Positions 44,739 to 53,771 of a stretch of DNA of 64,000 nucleotides are shown here, piece after piece (the first letter of the stretch is position 1; every line of letters begins with the position of its first letter). A model generated the notes under the pieces. It was given only the letters and a program-made list of their open reading frames with translations, had not been told where the DNA came from and did not search any database. The translations under genes were made by a program, and so were the position numbers. This stretch comes from Nodosilinea sp. PGN35 (GTDB lineage: Bacteria > Cyanobacteriota > Cyanobacteriia > Phormidesmidales > Phormidesmidaceae): the NCBI RefSeq assembly GCF_029109325.1, contig NZ_JAQKQJ010000024.1, positions 278,692 to 342,691 of the forward strand, in the 5' to 3' direction.

Positions 44739-45896
44739 GTGCCCAATCTCTCTACTCTTCCTGAGGGTTCCTCTCCCCCCGCTGCCGATCACCCTCGCTG
44801 GATGCAGCGCTGCCTCGAACTGGCTCGCCTCGCCGCCGGTCAAACGGCACCCAATCCGATGGTGGGGTGCGTCGTATGGCAGCAGGGCCTGGTCGTCGGA
44901 GAAGGCTTTCACCCCGGTGCTGGGCAGTCTCACGCTGAAGTGTTTGCCCTAGCTCAGGCAGGATCCAAGGCCTCAGGGGCAACCCTCTACGTCAACCTAG
45001 AGCCCTGCAATCACACCGGACGGACTCCCCCCTGCACCGAGGCGGTAATCCGAGCCGGGATTCGTCAGGTCGTCGTCGGCATGGTTGACCCCGATCCCAG
45101 GGTGTCGGGTTCCGGCATTGAGCGGCTCCGCCAGGCCGGTCTGGATGTAGTCGTTGGCGTTGAACAAGATGCCTGCCAACAGCTCAACGAGGCTTTTGTG
45201 CAGCGGATAACCCGCCAGCGCCCCCTGGGCTTGCTGAAGTACGCCATGACCCTAGACGGTAAGAGCGCCGCCGTCGGTGGCCATAGTGCCTGGATTACCG
45301 GATCCACAGCTCGCGCCGCTGTACACCAACTGCGCTCTACCTGCGATGCCGTGGTTGTAGGCGGCAGTACCGTTCGCCACGACAACCCCCGTTTAACCAG
45401 CCATGGCCACAGCTCCCACAACCCTCTGCGGGTCGTCATGAGCCGTCGCCTCGAACTTCCTCGTGAGGCCAACCTATGGCGCACGGAAGACGCTCCGACT
45501 GCGGTATTTACCGGGCCTGAGGCAGACCCAGCCTGTCGCCAGATTTTAGTAGCCCAGGGCGTCGAGGTGATCTCGCTGCCGATTCTTACCCCTCGGCTGG
45601 TCACCGAGCATCTCTACCAACGCGGCTGCGCAACGGTGCTGTGGGAATGCGGCGGCATTCTGGCAGCTCAGGCTATTCAAGATGGAGTAATCGATAAACT
45701 TTGGGCGTTTGTAGCCCCCAAGTTGGTCGGGGGAGTCGCAGCTCCTAGCCCCATTGGCGATCTAGGCATCCACCGTATGGATTTAGCCCTCCCGTTGAAG
45801 CACACCACCTGGCGTAGCCTAGGCGATGACCTACTGCTGGAGGGCTATTTAGACCTCCAGCCCAAAGAGCGAGTGAGCCCGGCTTCCAGCGCTTAG
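44739..45896 (+). CDS. ribD: Bifunctional riboflavin biosynthesis deaminase/reductase RibD
   Basis: 385 residues. The N-terminal deaminase domain has the zinc motif HAEVFALAQAG and PCNHTGRTPPC, and the C-terminal reductase domain has TLDGKSAAVGGHSAWITG and GSTVRHDNPRLT, then CATVLWECGGILAAQAIQDG. It converts the first pyrimidine intermediate to 5-amino-6-ribitylaminouracil phosphate in two steps of flavin synthesis. GTG 44739 was chosen as start because AGGAG lies six bases before it; ATG 44802 (MQRCLELA) is the alternative and also conserved in the family. Confidence 0.96.
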   Translation: MPNLSTLPEGSSPPAADHPRWMQRCLELARLAAGQTAPNPMVGCVVWQQGLVVGEGFHPGAGQSHAEVFALAQAGSKASGATLYVNLEPCNHTGRTPPCTEAVIRAGIRQVVVGMVDPDPRVSGSGIERLRQAGLDVVVGVEQDACQQLNEAFVQRITRQRPLGLLKYAMTLDGKSAAVGGHSAWITGSTARAAVHQLRSTCDAVVVGGSTVRHDNPRLTSHGHSSHNPLRVVMSRRLELPREANLWRTEDAPTAVFTGPEADPACRQILVAQGVEVISLPILTPRLVTEHLYQRGCATVLWECGGILAAQAIQDGVIDKLWAFVAPKLVGGVAAPSPIGDLGIHRMDLALPLKHTTWRSLGDDLLLEGYLDLQPKERVSPASSA

Positions 45897-45955
45897 GTCA
45901 GGCTGCCGTAGAGCGGTCATCGACCAGCTGCCTCCGTACTTCAGCTGCTTGAGTG

Positions 45956-46324
45956 CTAGGGATAAATTCGCACTAGTCGAGGAATATCGTAGGTCAGCTC
46001 GCGGTGGCGCATGAAGGCATCGAGCACGAGCCGCAGATCCTCCTTGCCGCGAAAGGATTCTACCCGCTGACACACCTCGCCCTGCTCAAACATCAGCAGG
46101 GTCGGCAAACTTGAGAGGCGGTAGGCATTGGCCAACCGTAAGTTTTCGTCGGCATTGACATCGACTAGCTTGATATGGCCTTCCCACTCGGCCTGAAAAC
46201 TCTGTAGAACTGGGGTAATGAGCTTGCAGAGCCCACACCACGGAGCCCAAAAATGAACCAGTACGGGGAGATCTGACTCAAGTACGGTTGTTCTAAACGC
46301 GGCTTCGCCAACAGACATCGGCAT
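45956..46324 (-). CDS. Thioredoxin-domain protein with WCGLC active site
   Basis: 122-residue thioredoxin-fold protein. The redox motif is WCGLC rather than the usual WCGPC, after LVHFWAPWCG; the cis-Pro is in LSSLPTLLMFEQG. It has a C-terminal extension (RHRELTYDIPRLVRIYP) beyond the standard fold, which trxA at 53448 does not. A different redox potential or target is likely. The Met at 46318 may be the true start. It is the last gene on the minus strand after a 278-base gap from the cyclic-di-GMP gene. Confidence 0.9.
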   Translation of the reverse strand: MPMSVGEAAFRTTVLESDLPVLVHFWAPWCGLCKLITPVLQSFQAEWEGHIKLVDVNADENLRLANAYRLSSLPTLLMFEQGEVCQRVESFRGKEDLRLVLDAFMRHRELTYDIPRLVRIYP

Positions 46325-46602
46325 CTATAGGTCAATAAAGGAGTTTAACTAACTGGCCAGGCGGACTCTCCGGGAGAACCACTGGACAAAAATAAACCTG
46401 TCGAAATCAGCGGAAAATATGCAGTTGCTATCGGGATCATTGTAGACCAGTTGAGAATGGAAGTTAATGGGCAGGAACAGGGATTGTGCCAGATCCCTAA
46501 CACCGGGCTTCAGTGTCCGCCGTAGTTCATAAACCCCAGGTCGTCTCCCCGTAGACGTCGGTGGTCCGGAGAGGGCTCAGGACGTGAATCAGTGTTCATC
46601 CG

Positions 46603-49149
46603 TTAACATTCCAGAGGTTGGTGCTGTCGGAGTAAATCTAGGGCCGCAGCGGCAGGCAGTGGCTTGGCAAAGAAATAGCCCTGTCCGTAGTCGCATCCCT
46701 CCTGCCGCAGCATCTCAACCTGGGTCGCGGTCTCGACCCCCTCGGCCACCACCTCCATACCTAGCTTTTGTCCCAGCGTCAAGATGGTGTTAATAATGGC
46801 TCGGTCTTCATTGCTTTTTTCTAGGCGTCCCACAAAAGATTTGTCTACCTTTAGGGTATCCATGGGAAATCGGTGCAGGTAGCTGAGGGATGAATAGCCT
46901 GTACCAAAGTCATCAATGGCCAGCTTGAGGTCCAGCGACTTCAGCTTCAGCATCAGGTCGATGGCGGCATCAACGTCACCCATCACCATGCTCTCAGTAA
47001 TTTCAAGTCGAATGCAGTGGCCGTCAACCTGGGTTTCTCTCAGGGCGGCTTCGATCTGGTTGATCAGATCGCTCTGACCAAACTGGCGGTTGGAGAGATT
47101 GATACTCATAGTCAGGTGGCGGTGGTGGGGCAGCAGAGTGTGCCACTGATGTAATTGTCGGCATGCCTCGCGAAAAATCCACTGTCCTAGGGCCATAATT
47201 AGCCCAGTTTCCTCCGCCGCAGGGATAAATGCGCTGGGCAGAACGAACCCCCGGTCTTTTTGGTGCCATCGTACCAGAGCCTCAAACCCCGCTAACTCTC
47301 CTGTTTTGAGATTGACAATTGGCTGATAGTAAAGCAAAAATTCCTGGTTATCGAGGGCGCTAATCAGGTCACTTTCGAGCTGAAGGCGGTTGACGGCCTC
47401 AGTAAGCATACCTGCGGCAAACACCTCAAATCGGGATTTCCCTAAGGCTTTAGCGCGATACATAGCAGTGTGGGCATCGCGGAGGAGATCGGCGGGTTTA
47501 TGCTCTAGCCCTGGCTGGCTGATCGCCACCCCGATGCTGAGGGTGCTGGGCAATTTTTGTCCGTTTAGGGTGAGGGGTTCTGAGAGCGCGTACTGAAGCT
47601 GATCCATCAATTCTCCAGCGGCGGTGCTGGAGAACTGGGTCAGCAGGATGGCAAACTCGTCCCCCCCCACTCGGGCCACCTGAGCCTCGGGGGGAACGTG
47701 CTGTACCAGTCGTCGAGCCATCATTTGCAACACCTCGTCGCCCACCTGATGGCCTAAACTCTCGTTGATGACTTTGAATCGATCAACGCCCATGAAGGCA
47801 ACTATTACCGGTTGGTTAGGACTTTGGCGGTGGTTCAGGGCCTGCTGAATTGTGCCCATAAAGGCTTCTCGGTTGGGTAGCCCGGTCAGGGAGTCGTGGG
47901 TGGTGCGATAGAGGAGCTTGTAGGCCAGTACCACGGCTACCGCTACCACCATTCCGGTGGCGGGTTCAGCCAGGGGGAGCCACACTAGTTTACTGATCCC
48001 GAGCCAGCCCGTGGCGGTGAGCCCTCCTAGCAGTAGTCCGCAGGAGAGTAGCAGTTCGCTAGGGCGCTTGATGAGCCAAACCAGGCTCCCGGCGGTCAGA
48101 CACCAGCCCCACAGCCAAAGTCCTTCAGCCCAGGGCGGTAAAAAGCGATAGCTGGCGGGCTGGCCGGCAACAATATCCAGTAGTTGGCGCACCATCTGCC
48201 CGTGGATCACCACTCCAGGCATGGTCAGCTCGCTGTCTTGGCTAAAGCTAAACGGTGTGTAGAAGCGGTCTTTGAGGCTGGCGGCGGTGGTGCCGATGAG
48301 CACAATATTGCCGTCAATCCAGGCTGGATCGAACTGCTCACTGAGTATCTGGCTAATAGAAAGATGCCGAGCTGGCATCTGGTCAGTGTGGTAGCGCAGC
48401 AAGATTTGGTAGCCGCTGCTGTCGACATCCTGGTAGCCGCCGTCTCGGGGAGAGAGTACTGGAATGGCCCGATCGCCTAGATAGAGGTGGTTTGCTCCAG
48501 CGCTTAAGGCTTCGGCAGCATAGCCTTCGTAGGCCATAACTACTCGCAGGGCAAAGGAATAGTAACCGCCGTCAGGGCTGCGCACAAAGATTAGGTTGCG
48601 GCGGATCACCCCGTCGGAATCGGTGGGAAAGTCGTTGAAGCCGACTCGCTCTGGTGCAACGGTAGGGGGCGGCGGCACTTCTCCCTGGCCCTGAGTGCTG
48701 CCCACGTTCATGATGGCTATCAGGTTGGGTGCTGCCAGAGCGGCAATGAGCTCGGTGGATCCTGGCGGTCGCAGGGTGCTGCGGTAGAGATCTAGGCCGA
48801 CAACTTTGGGATTGTGCCCTTGCAGCGTTTGAATGACGTCGGCTAACAGCTTGTCGTTGAGGGGCCAGCCGTACTGGCGAATATCGGCCTCGGTAATGCC
48901 CACGATGGTCATCCGGGGATCGAGATCCTGGCTGGGGCGCAATCGCACCACATGGTCAAAGAGAAATAGCTCTGCTGGTTCTAAAACGTTCAGTACCTTG
49001 ACGCCAGTAACCAGGGCACTAGCCAGCAGGCTGGCCACCAGCACAATTTTTCCGCCAGTGGTCAAGGGGGTTACTCCCCACCAGTGCAGTACCTGGGGCA
49101 CTACCCAACGCTGCAGTCGGTGGTTGATTATGTTAAGCGTCGCTTTCAC
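46603..49149 (-). CDS. CHASE2-GGDEF-EAL cyclic-di-GMP signalling protein
   Basis: 848 residues. An N-terminal transmembrane helix (about 34-52) leads to an extracytoplasmic CHASE2 sensor domain (about 60-320), three further transmembrane helices (about 325-410), then a GGDEF domain with intact RVGGDEFAILL active site and DSLTGLPNREAF start, and an EAL domain with GFEALVRW, NLSNRQF, DDFGTGYSSLSYL and KSFVGR. Both catalytic motifs are complete, so it may make and break cyclic-di-GMP, coupling an external signal to motility or biofilm formation. No other signalling gene is adjacent. Start MKATLNIINHRLQRW. Confidence 0.94.
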   Translation of the reverse strand: MKATLNIINHRLQRWVVPQVLHWWGVTPLTTGGKIVLVASLLASALVTGVKVLNVLEPAELFLFDHVVRLRPSQDLDPRMTIVGITEADIRQYGWPLNDKLLADVIQTLQGHNPKVVGLDLYRSTLRPPGSTELIAALAAPNLIAIMNVGSTQGQGEVPPPPTVAPERVGFNDFPTDSDGVIRRNLIFVRSPDGGYYSFALRVVMAYEGYAAEALSAGANHLYLGDRAIPVLSPRDGGYQDVDSSGYQILLRYHTDQMPARHLSISQILSEQFDPAWIDGNIVLIGTTAASLKDRFYTPFSFSQDSELTMPGVVIHGQMVRQLLDIVAGQPASYRFLPPWAEGLWLWGWCLTAGSLVWLIKRPSELLLSCGLLLGGLTATGWLGISKLVWLPLAEPATGMVVAVAVVLAYKLLYRTTHDSLTGLPNREAFMGTIQQALNHRQSPNQPVIVAFMGVDRFKVINESLGHQVGDEVLQMMARRLVQHVPPEAQVARVGGDEFAILLTQFSSTAAGELMDQLQYALSEPLTLNGQKLPSTLSIGVAISQPGLEHKPADLLRDAHTAMYRAKALGKSRFEVFAAGMLTEAVNRLQLESDLISALDNQEFLLYYQPIVNLKTGELAGFEALVRWHQKDRGFVLPSAFIPAAEETGLIMALGQWIFREACRQLHQWHTLLPHHRHLTMSINLSNRQFGQSDLINQIEAALRETQVDGHCIRLEITESMVMGDVDAAIDLMLKLKSLDLKLAIDDFGTGYSSLSYLHRFPMDTLKVDKSFVGRLEKSNEDRAIINTILTLGQKLGMEVVAEGVETATQVEMLRQEGCDYGQGYFFAKPLPAAAALDLLRQHQPLEC

Positions 49150-49507
49150 AATCGCTGGGCCTTTGAAGACAAAAACTAGACGATGATGAATGTCTTAGGC
49201 AGCACACCCAGTGTCCTAGCCCCGGGGCATTCGAGGGGATGGACATCTGTTAAGCATGCCCAAATTGGGCTGGAGAACTTGCCCTGGGGAGGGCTGGAAC
49301 TGGCGCTAGCCCTAGAAGTCTGCCTCTGTAGCCTAACAGCTGAAAAGGTGGGCGATCGCTCCCTGAGCCACGGGTTTCCCTGACCTAACAAGCCCGAGGC
49401 GGCAGTTCCTCACCAGGAACCGCCGCCTCGGGCTTGTATTTATTGTCAATAGTGTGAATTAATAGTGTTGTCTGCGGCTGTGAGCCGATGTCGGCACGGG
49501 CTCAACG
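49150..49507. other. 358-base intergenic region with a strong hairpin
   Basis: No gene supported: the open frame at 49183-49383 on the plus strand has no ribosome-binding site and no recognisable family. It contains the terminator-like hairpin at 49388-49437, a GCGATCGC site near 49352, and presumably the promoter of the cyclic-di-GMP gene. Confidence 0.6.
49388..49437. terminator. Long terminator hairpin
   Basis: Arms of 23 bases, beginning acaagcccgaggcggc and ending gccgcctcgggcttgt, paired with a single mismatch around a cacc loop. It lies downstream of the small gene at 49508-49708 (minus strand), for which it is the probable terminator. Confidence 0.8.
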
Positions 49508-49708
49508 TCAGTAGTGGCTGGGTTGCAGGGGAGTGACCCAATGGGTGCCGCCGCCCTGGCGGCGACCCGGAAATTCGTCTCGACTGTTGGCACTGGCGGC
49601 TGACCCGGTGCCGAACGCTTGAAAAATCAGCATCAAGCCCAGTGACAGCACCCCAATGGCAAGAACTGACTGGTAAGACCGAACCGTGTGCCCTAGCGGA
49701 GTTTGCAT
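49508..49708 (-). CDS. Small single-pass membrane or exported protein
   Basis: 66 residues. An N-terminal basic stretch (MQTPLGHTVRSYQ) is followed by one hydrophobic helix SVLAIGVLSLGLMLIFQAFG, then AASANSRDEFPGRRQGGGTHW and a proline-rich end. It looks like an anchored or signal-peptide protein with a short Arg-rich tail; short proteins of this build are common in cyanobacteria. The hairpin terminator directly downstream supports a real gene. No clear Shine-Dalgarno sequence. Function unknown. Confidence 0.62.
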   Translation of the reverse strand: MQTPLGHTVRSYQSVLAIGVLSLGLMLIFQAFGTGSAASANSRDEFPGRRQGGGTHWVTPLQPSHY

Positions 49709-50055
49709 AACAGTTATCGTTGTGGCCTCAGATTCTATGGAGTTAAACCTGAGGGTAGACGCTCCCTAAACAACATTTGCGACCCAGGCATTCTCTAAGT
49801 AAGTAGTGAAGCCTAAATCCATTAAGGCCGAAGCGACTGAGACCATCGACAGAGAACCCACGGAACTTAAAATTACGAAAATTCACGGAACTTTCCCCTG
49901 TACCGGAAAAAAAATGTGAGGCTTTGATAAGTTTCTTTAGAACTTTCCGGTTTTTGGTGAATGTCGGCGCAGGTCACCCTTCTTGCCCAATGCTCCGGGC
50001 AAAATCTGAGACAAATCATCCGTAGTCCTACGGAAGTTGGAGGGCAACGTCTGCC
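49709..50055. other. 347-base leader region of the small membrane-protein gene
   Basis: No gene seen. The 10-base sequence cacggaactt occurs twice, at 49859-49868 and 49884-49893, 25 bases apart, close to two and a half helical turns, in an AT-rich setting with an A-run near 49908. It may be a regulatory site for the minus-strand gene at 49508. Confidence 0.5.
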
Positions 50056-50874
50056 TTAGTTCAAATGTTCGACTCCTAGGCCAAGTAGGATGCCGATCAG
50101 GGCTCCTAGGGTTGTGTTCACGCCGTTGACGACTTCGTTGGTGAGCCATTCGATCTGGGTTTGCAGCGTGGCCCCAAGTAAGCTCTCTAGGGTCGTGGCT
50201 ACTAACGCCGCCACCAGGCAAATAGCGATGCCCCAGGGCGTAATGAGGCCAACGGCCCAGCCCACTAGGGCCATGACTGCTGACCCCACTACCCCGGCCA
50301 GGGTACCCTCTAGGCTGACGGCCCCTTCGGTGCCGGCGGGCACGGGCTTGAGGGAGGTAATGAGAAAGGTGCGCTGCCCGTAGGCTTTACCGACTTCACT
50401 GGCGGTGGTGTCAGAGAGTTTCGTGCTCAGGCTGCTGACGTAGGCTAGCGCCAGCACCGGCAGCCAGAGCGCCTGGGTGGTCGGGCTGCCGGTCGCGGTG
50501 AGCAGGGCGATCGCCCCGGCACAGATCGCTGCCGCCAGGGCCGACCCCCAGACATTCTCTGGCCCTCTCATGCCCGATCGCCCTTCGGCAATACCGGCGG
50601 CTTCTTTTCGTCCCTTGCCCAGGCGGGTAACCGCTGTCCCAGCTAGAAAGTAGGTCATCATGACGATGTAGCCCCGCCAGCCCAGGCAGCCCCAAATGAT
50701 CACCCCCAGCACCCAGGCATGACCGTAGCCTGCAGGGGTCAGCAGCTTTTTGGGCAGTTGCCAGGCGATCGCCAGCAGCATTGTATTCAACAGTCCACCG
50801 ATCAGCCAGCCCATCAGCGGGCTGGTGCCCTGAGCCGCTAGGGGCAGCGTCAATACAACTAGAGATAAAACCAT
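50056..50874 (-). CDS. DUF92 family membrane enzyme (phytyl-phosphate kinase-like)
   Basis: 272-residue integral membrane protein of the DUF92/TIGR00297 family, related to plant VTE6 and to phytol kinase, which phosphorylate phytol or phytyl phosphate for tocopherol and phylloquinone synthesis. It has about seven transmembrane helices. Family marks are LGKGRKEAAGIAEGRSGMRGPENVWGS, KLSDTTASEVGKAYG and EGAVSLEGTLAGVVGS. Role in salvaging phytol from chlorophyll breakdown is by analogy with plants. It fits with menF and menD elsewhere in the window, since phylloquinone needs phytyl diphosphate. Confidence 0.9.
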   Translation of the reverse strand: MVLSLVVLTLPLAAQGTSPLMGWLIGGLLNTMLLAIAWQLPKKLLTPAGYGHAWVLGVIIWGCLGWRGYIVMMTYFLAGTAVTRLGKGRKEAAGIAEGRSGMRGPENVWGSALAAAICAGAIALLTATGSPTTQALWLPVLALAYVSSLSTKLSDTTASEVGKAYGQRTFLITSLKPVPAGTEGAVSLEGTLAGVVGSAVMALVGWAVGLITPWGIAICLVAALVATTLESLLGATLQTQIEWLTNEVVNGVNTTLGALIGILLGLGVEHLN

Positions 50875-50901
50875 AGGGTCACCGGAATGCCTGTTTTTAG
50901 G

Positions 50902-51336
50902 CTACAGGGCAAAGGTCTTGTGCAGGTGCAGGCAGTTCCCCTGGTCAGGGGTCGGTTCGTAGGTCAGACGATCGGCAACCAGGTACATAATCTTTAAGCC
51001 TCGCCCCCCCTCTGAATTGGGGTTGTTGACGGTGATTTTGTGCCTCAGCATCACGGCCAGATCGAAGCCGGGCCCGCGATCCCAAATGCGAATGTCGATG
51101 GTGCGATCGCTCACTGCCACTTCAATGCGAACGGGGGTCTCCACCGGCAGCCCTCCGTGGGCGTGGCGTACCGCATTGGTAAACCCTTCAATCAGGGCGA
51201 GCTGACACTGGAGCCAAACATTGTGGGGAATGGGCGTTGCCTGAAACTGGTCAAACCACGCCAGTACCGACTTGAGTGCCGTTGGATCGGTTTGGGTCTC
51301 AATCTGGCTAGTGTGCTGGTAGGTCAAAGCAGGCAA
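50902..51336 (-). CDS. Anti-sigma-factor-type serine kinase (HATPase_c_2, RsbW-like)
   Basis: 144-residue GHKL ATPase of the RsbW/SpoIIAB kind. The N box is EGFTNAVRHAHGG, the G1-like box DRGPGFD and a Gly-rich G2 EGGRGLKIMYLVAD. Such kinases phosphorylate anti-sigma antagonists or bind sigma factors to control stress regulons. Here no STAS antagonist is adjacent. It lies 27 bases upstream of the DUF92 gene in the same direction, so they may share a transcript. Confidence 0.9.
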   Translation of the reverse strand: MPALTYQHTSQIETQTDPTALKSVLAWFDQFQATPIPHNVWLQCQLALIEGFTNAVRHAHGGLPVETPVRIEVAVSDRTIDIRIWDRGPGFDLAVMLRHKITVNNPNSEGGRGLKIMYLVADRLTYEPTPDQGNCLHLHKTFAL

Positions 51337-51413
51337 TGGCTAGATAGCTCACCCTTGCATCATAGGCCCAACCCCACCCCGGCAAAAGCCCCGAACCAAG
51401 AGTTTTACATCTC

Positions 51414-52196
51414 CTATTGCTCCAGGGGAGGCACGGGATTGAGCCAGGCTAGAAGTTGATGGCGCAGGCGGGTGAGGTCTCGATAAAATTCCTGGCGCAT
51501 AAACTGCCCCAGGGCATCGAGGGGGCTAAAGGCTGCTCCTGGCTGCCAGCCCAGCTCCTGGGCAATGGGAGTGGTGTGGGAACCCGGTAGAATTTGCACG
51601 GTGGTGGACCCAGGAAAGCGCCGTACCAGCACCTCGGACAGGGGCCTGGTCTGATCGAGGGTATCGCTGCGAAATTTAATTAACAAATTCTGGGATACGG
51701 GATAGCGATCGCGCACCAGAGCCAGCGTGGCCTCAGGACTGGGGGTAAATTCTACATTGAACGCCGGGTTAAACTGTACCACCTGCTCTAAAAACGGAAT
51801 TGATCGCCGGGCTGGATAGTTATTGAAACTCATATAGATATTGCCAGCGCGCTCCACTGCCCACAGACTGTTGATCAGCAGATGCACCTTGCAGCCCATG
51901 CTGTGTCCTAGGCCATAGATAGGCAGGTCGCGGCAGTCGCGCACCACCCGCTTCTCGAGATACCGCAGGGCCTGATCAAAGGTGATCAGCACTTCTTCGG
52001 CGATTAGAGCGTGATCAAAGGTATTGATGAAGGGCGTTGCTACTACCAGATAACCCTGCCGCGCTAAATTCTCTAGCAGCCACTGATAGGTAACGCTGGG
52101 AGCCGCTGCCACAAATGCCCCCCCTAAAAAGTGCACGATCGCCGTGGGGTTAGGGGGCACCAAAATCCAGTTGCCAGATACCTCTTGCCAGTTCAT
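51414..52196 (-). CDS. DUF1350 family alpha/beta-hydrolase-like protein
   Basis: 260-residue DUF1350 protein, a family of cyanobacteria and plastids with an alpha/beta-hydrolase-like fold. MNWQEVSGNWILVPPNPTAIVHFLGGAFVAAAPSVTYQ is the diagnostic start, and IYGLGHSMGCKVHLLINSL holds a G-x-S-x-G nucleophile elbow. ILPGSHTTPIAQ carries the likely catalytic His. Function unknown. ATG 52196 was chosen at the conserved N-terminus. It is divergent from the next hydrolase-like gene. Confidence 0.92.
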   Translation of the reverse strand: MNWQEVSGNWILVPPNPTAIVHFLGGAFVAAAPSVTYQWLLENLARQGYLVVATPFINTFDHALIAEEVLITFDQALRYLEKRVVRDCRDLPIYGLGHSMGCKVHLLINSLWAVERAGNIYMSFNNYPARRSIPFLEQVVQFNPAFNVEFTPSPEATLALVRDRYPVSQNLLIKFRSDTLDQTRPLSEVLVRRFPGSTTVQILPGSHTTPIAQELGWQPGAAFSPLDALGQFMRQEFYRDLTRLRHQLLAWLNPVPPLEQ

Positions 52197-52400
52197 TGCA
52201 ATCTTATAGTGTGAGCCTTTGCCAAAATTGCCTAGGGATGGGGGCATCCCTTGCTTCACTGTAGCCAGTTTGGGGACGGGTGGGCTCATCGTCAGAGGGA
52301 GCAGCCGCAGGGGGGCAGCCGCAATAGACGGCCCGCTGCTTTCCCTTGCGCTCTCCTTCCGTAGAGCGGTAAGCTCGGTGGGCCGGGTTAAGGAAAGACT

Positions 52401-53261
52401 ATGGGACAGGCAGCTGCGATCGCAGAGCAGAGGGTATCGGCCAACGGCCTGACCTGGTTTTACCGCGAACTTCAGCCCGTGGGCGAATCATCTCGGCTGC
52501 CGGTACTGCTGCTCCACGGCCTGGTCTCGCAGAGCTACAGCTGGCGACAGGTGATGCCCACCCTTGCTCAGCAGGGTTTTCGGGCGATCGCCCCCGACTG
52601 GCTGGGCCATGGCTATTCCGACAAGCCCGATCGCCGCAGTTTTGACTACACCGCCGCTGCCCTCGTCGCCGCCTTGGCCAGCTTTATCGACGCCCTAGAA
52701 CTCCCCCAGGTGCATCTGGTGGCCCAGGGATTTCTGGGCTCCGTCGGTATCCAGTACGCCCTTCAACATCCCCATCGGGTCGATCGCCTGGTAATCATCA
52801 ATGCCCCCATTGGCCCCGGTGCCAAACTTCCCTGGAAAATTCGCCAGATGGGCCTGCCCCTGGCCGGGGACATGATTACCCAAGATCCGCTTCTAGTCGA
52901 TCGCACCCTGGAAGGCGGCGGCCCCTACCAAGTTGACGACGCCGACCTGGATGTGTACCGTCGGCCATTTCTAAAAAGTTCTGACGTAGGCCGGGCGCTG
53001 ATGACTACCGTGCGCCGCATGGACGTCGCTGCCAACAGTCAGGCGATCGCCGCTGCCCTACCCCATTGGAATCATCCCACTCTAGTCCTGTGGGGGCAAA
53101 AGGATCCGTGGTTACCGGTCAGTCTAGCCGAAGCCGCCGTGCAAACCCTCCCCAACGGTGAGCTACAAATCTTAGAAGAAGTGGGTCACTATGCCCAAGA
53201 GGACTGGGCGGAAAAGGTAGCCGCCGCCCTCGACACTTTTCTACGCCAGATGGTTGTTTAA
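52401..53261 (+). CDS. Alpha/beta hydrolase-fold protein lacking the Ser nucleophile
   Basis: 286 residues with a complete alpha/beta-hydrolase core: LLLHGLVSQSYSWRQV, DWLGHGYSDKPDRRS, and the C-terminal Asp (WGQKDPWLP) and His (EEVGHYAQED). In the elbow where LVGHSMGG is usual, this protein has LVAQGFLGSVG, so the nucleophile position is Gly110; Ser114 lies four residues on. I recall the same QGFLGSVG sequence in many cyanobacterial orthologues, so this is a conserved change, not a local mutation. It may be a non-enzymatic fold user or use another residue. ATG 52401 follows AAGGAAAG. Confidence 0.9.
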   Translation: MGQAAAIAEQRVSANGLTWFYRELQPVGESSRLPVLLLHGLVSQSYSWRQVMPTLAQQGFRAIAPDWLGHGYSDKPDRRSFDYTAAALVAALASFIDALELPQVHLVAQGFLGSVGIQYALQHPHRVDRLVIINAPIGPGAKLPWKIRQMGLPLAGDMITQDPLLVDRTLEGGGPYQVDDADLDVYRRPFLKSSDVGRALMTTVRRMDVAANSQAIAAALPHWNHPTLVLWGQKDPWLPVSLAEAAVQTLPNGELQILEEVGHYAQEDWAEKVAAALDTFLRQMVV

Positions 53262-53447
53262 GCAAGTTTCTAAGTTGAGTTCCTGCCCTTATACTCCAAA
53301 ACCGCACCCCAAAATTTGCCGCAGTCTCTCCTCACGGCCTTAGCAGATAGAACAATCCGGATAGAATGTTTCCTAAAGCCCTAGCTAATGCCGATGGGGG
53401 GGCAATGCTGTGGCTCAGACCGCAGGGTTTTACCAAAGGAGTAGGCG

Positions 53448-53768
53448 ATGGCCGTAAAACAGCAATTTCAAAGCTTTGAGGATCTACTGGCCGGTGCTGA
53501 AGTCCCCGTGCTGGTTGATTTCTATGCCACCTGGTGTGGCCCCTGCCAGATGATGGCAGGAATTTTAAACACTGTTAGCAGCCAGCTCAAAGGCCAGATC
53601 AAAGTTGTTAAAATTGATACCGATAAGTATCCCGAAATTGCTTCTCAGTATCGCGTTGCTGCCCTGCCTACCCTGGTGTTGTTTAAAGCTGGGCAGCCCA
53701 TAGACCGCATCGAAGGCGTGCTGCCTGCCGATCAACTGGTAGCTCGACTGCGCCCCTATCTGGCCTAG
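53448..53768 (+). CDS. trxA: Thioredoxin TrxA
   Basis: 106-residue typical thioredoxin, with the dithiol motif WCGPC (ATWCGPCQMM) and the cis-Pro loop AALPTLVLFKAG. It reduces disulfides of target enzymes in the cytosol using electrons from ferredoxin- or NADPH-dependent reductases. The AAAGGAG ribosome-binding site lies seven bases before ATG 53448. folK starts four bases after its stop. Confidence 0.95.
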   Translation: MAVKQQFQSFEDLLAGAEVPVLVDFYATWCGPCQMMAGILNTVSSQLKGQIKVVKIDTDKYPEIASQYRVAALPTLVLFKAGQPIDRIEGVLPADQLVARLRPYLA

Positions 53769-53771
53769 GCC

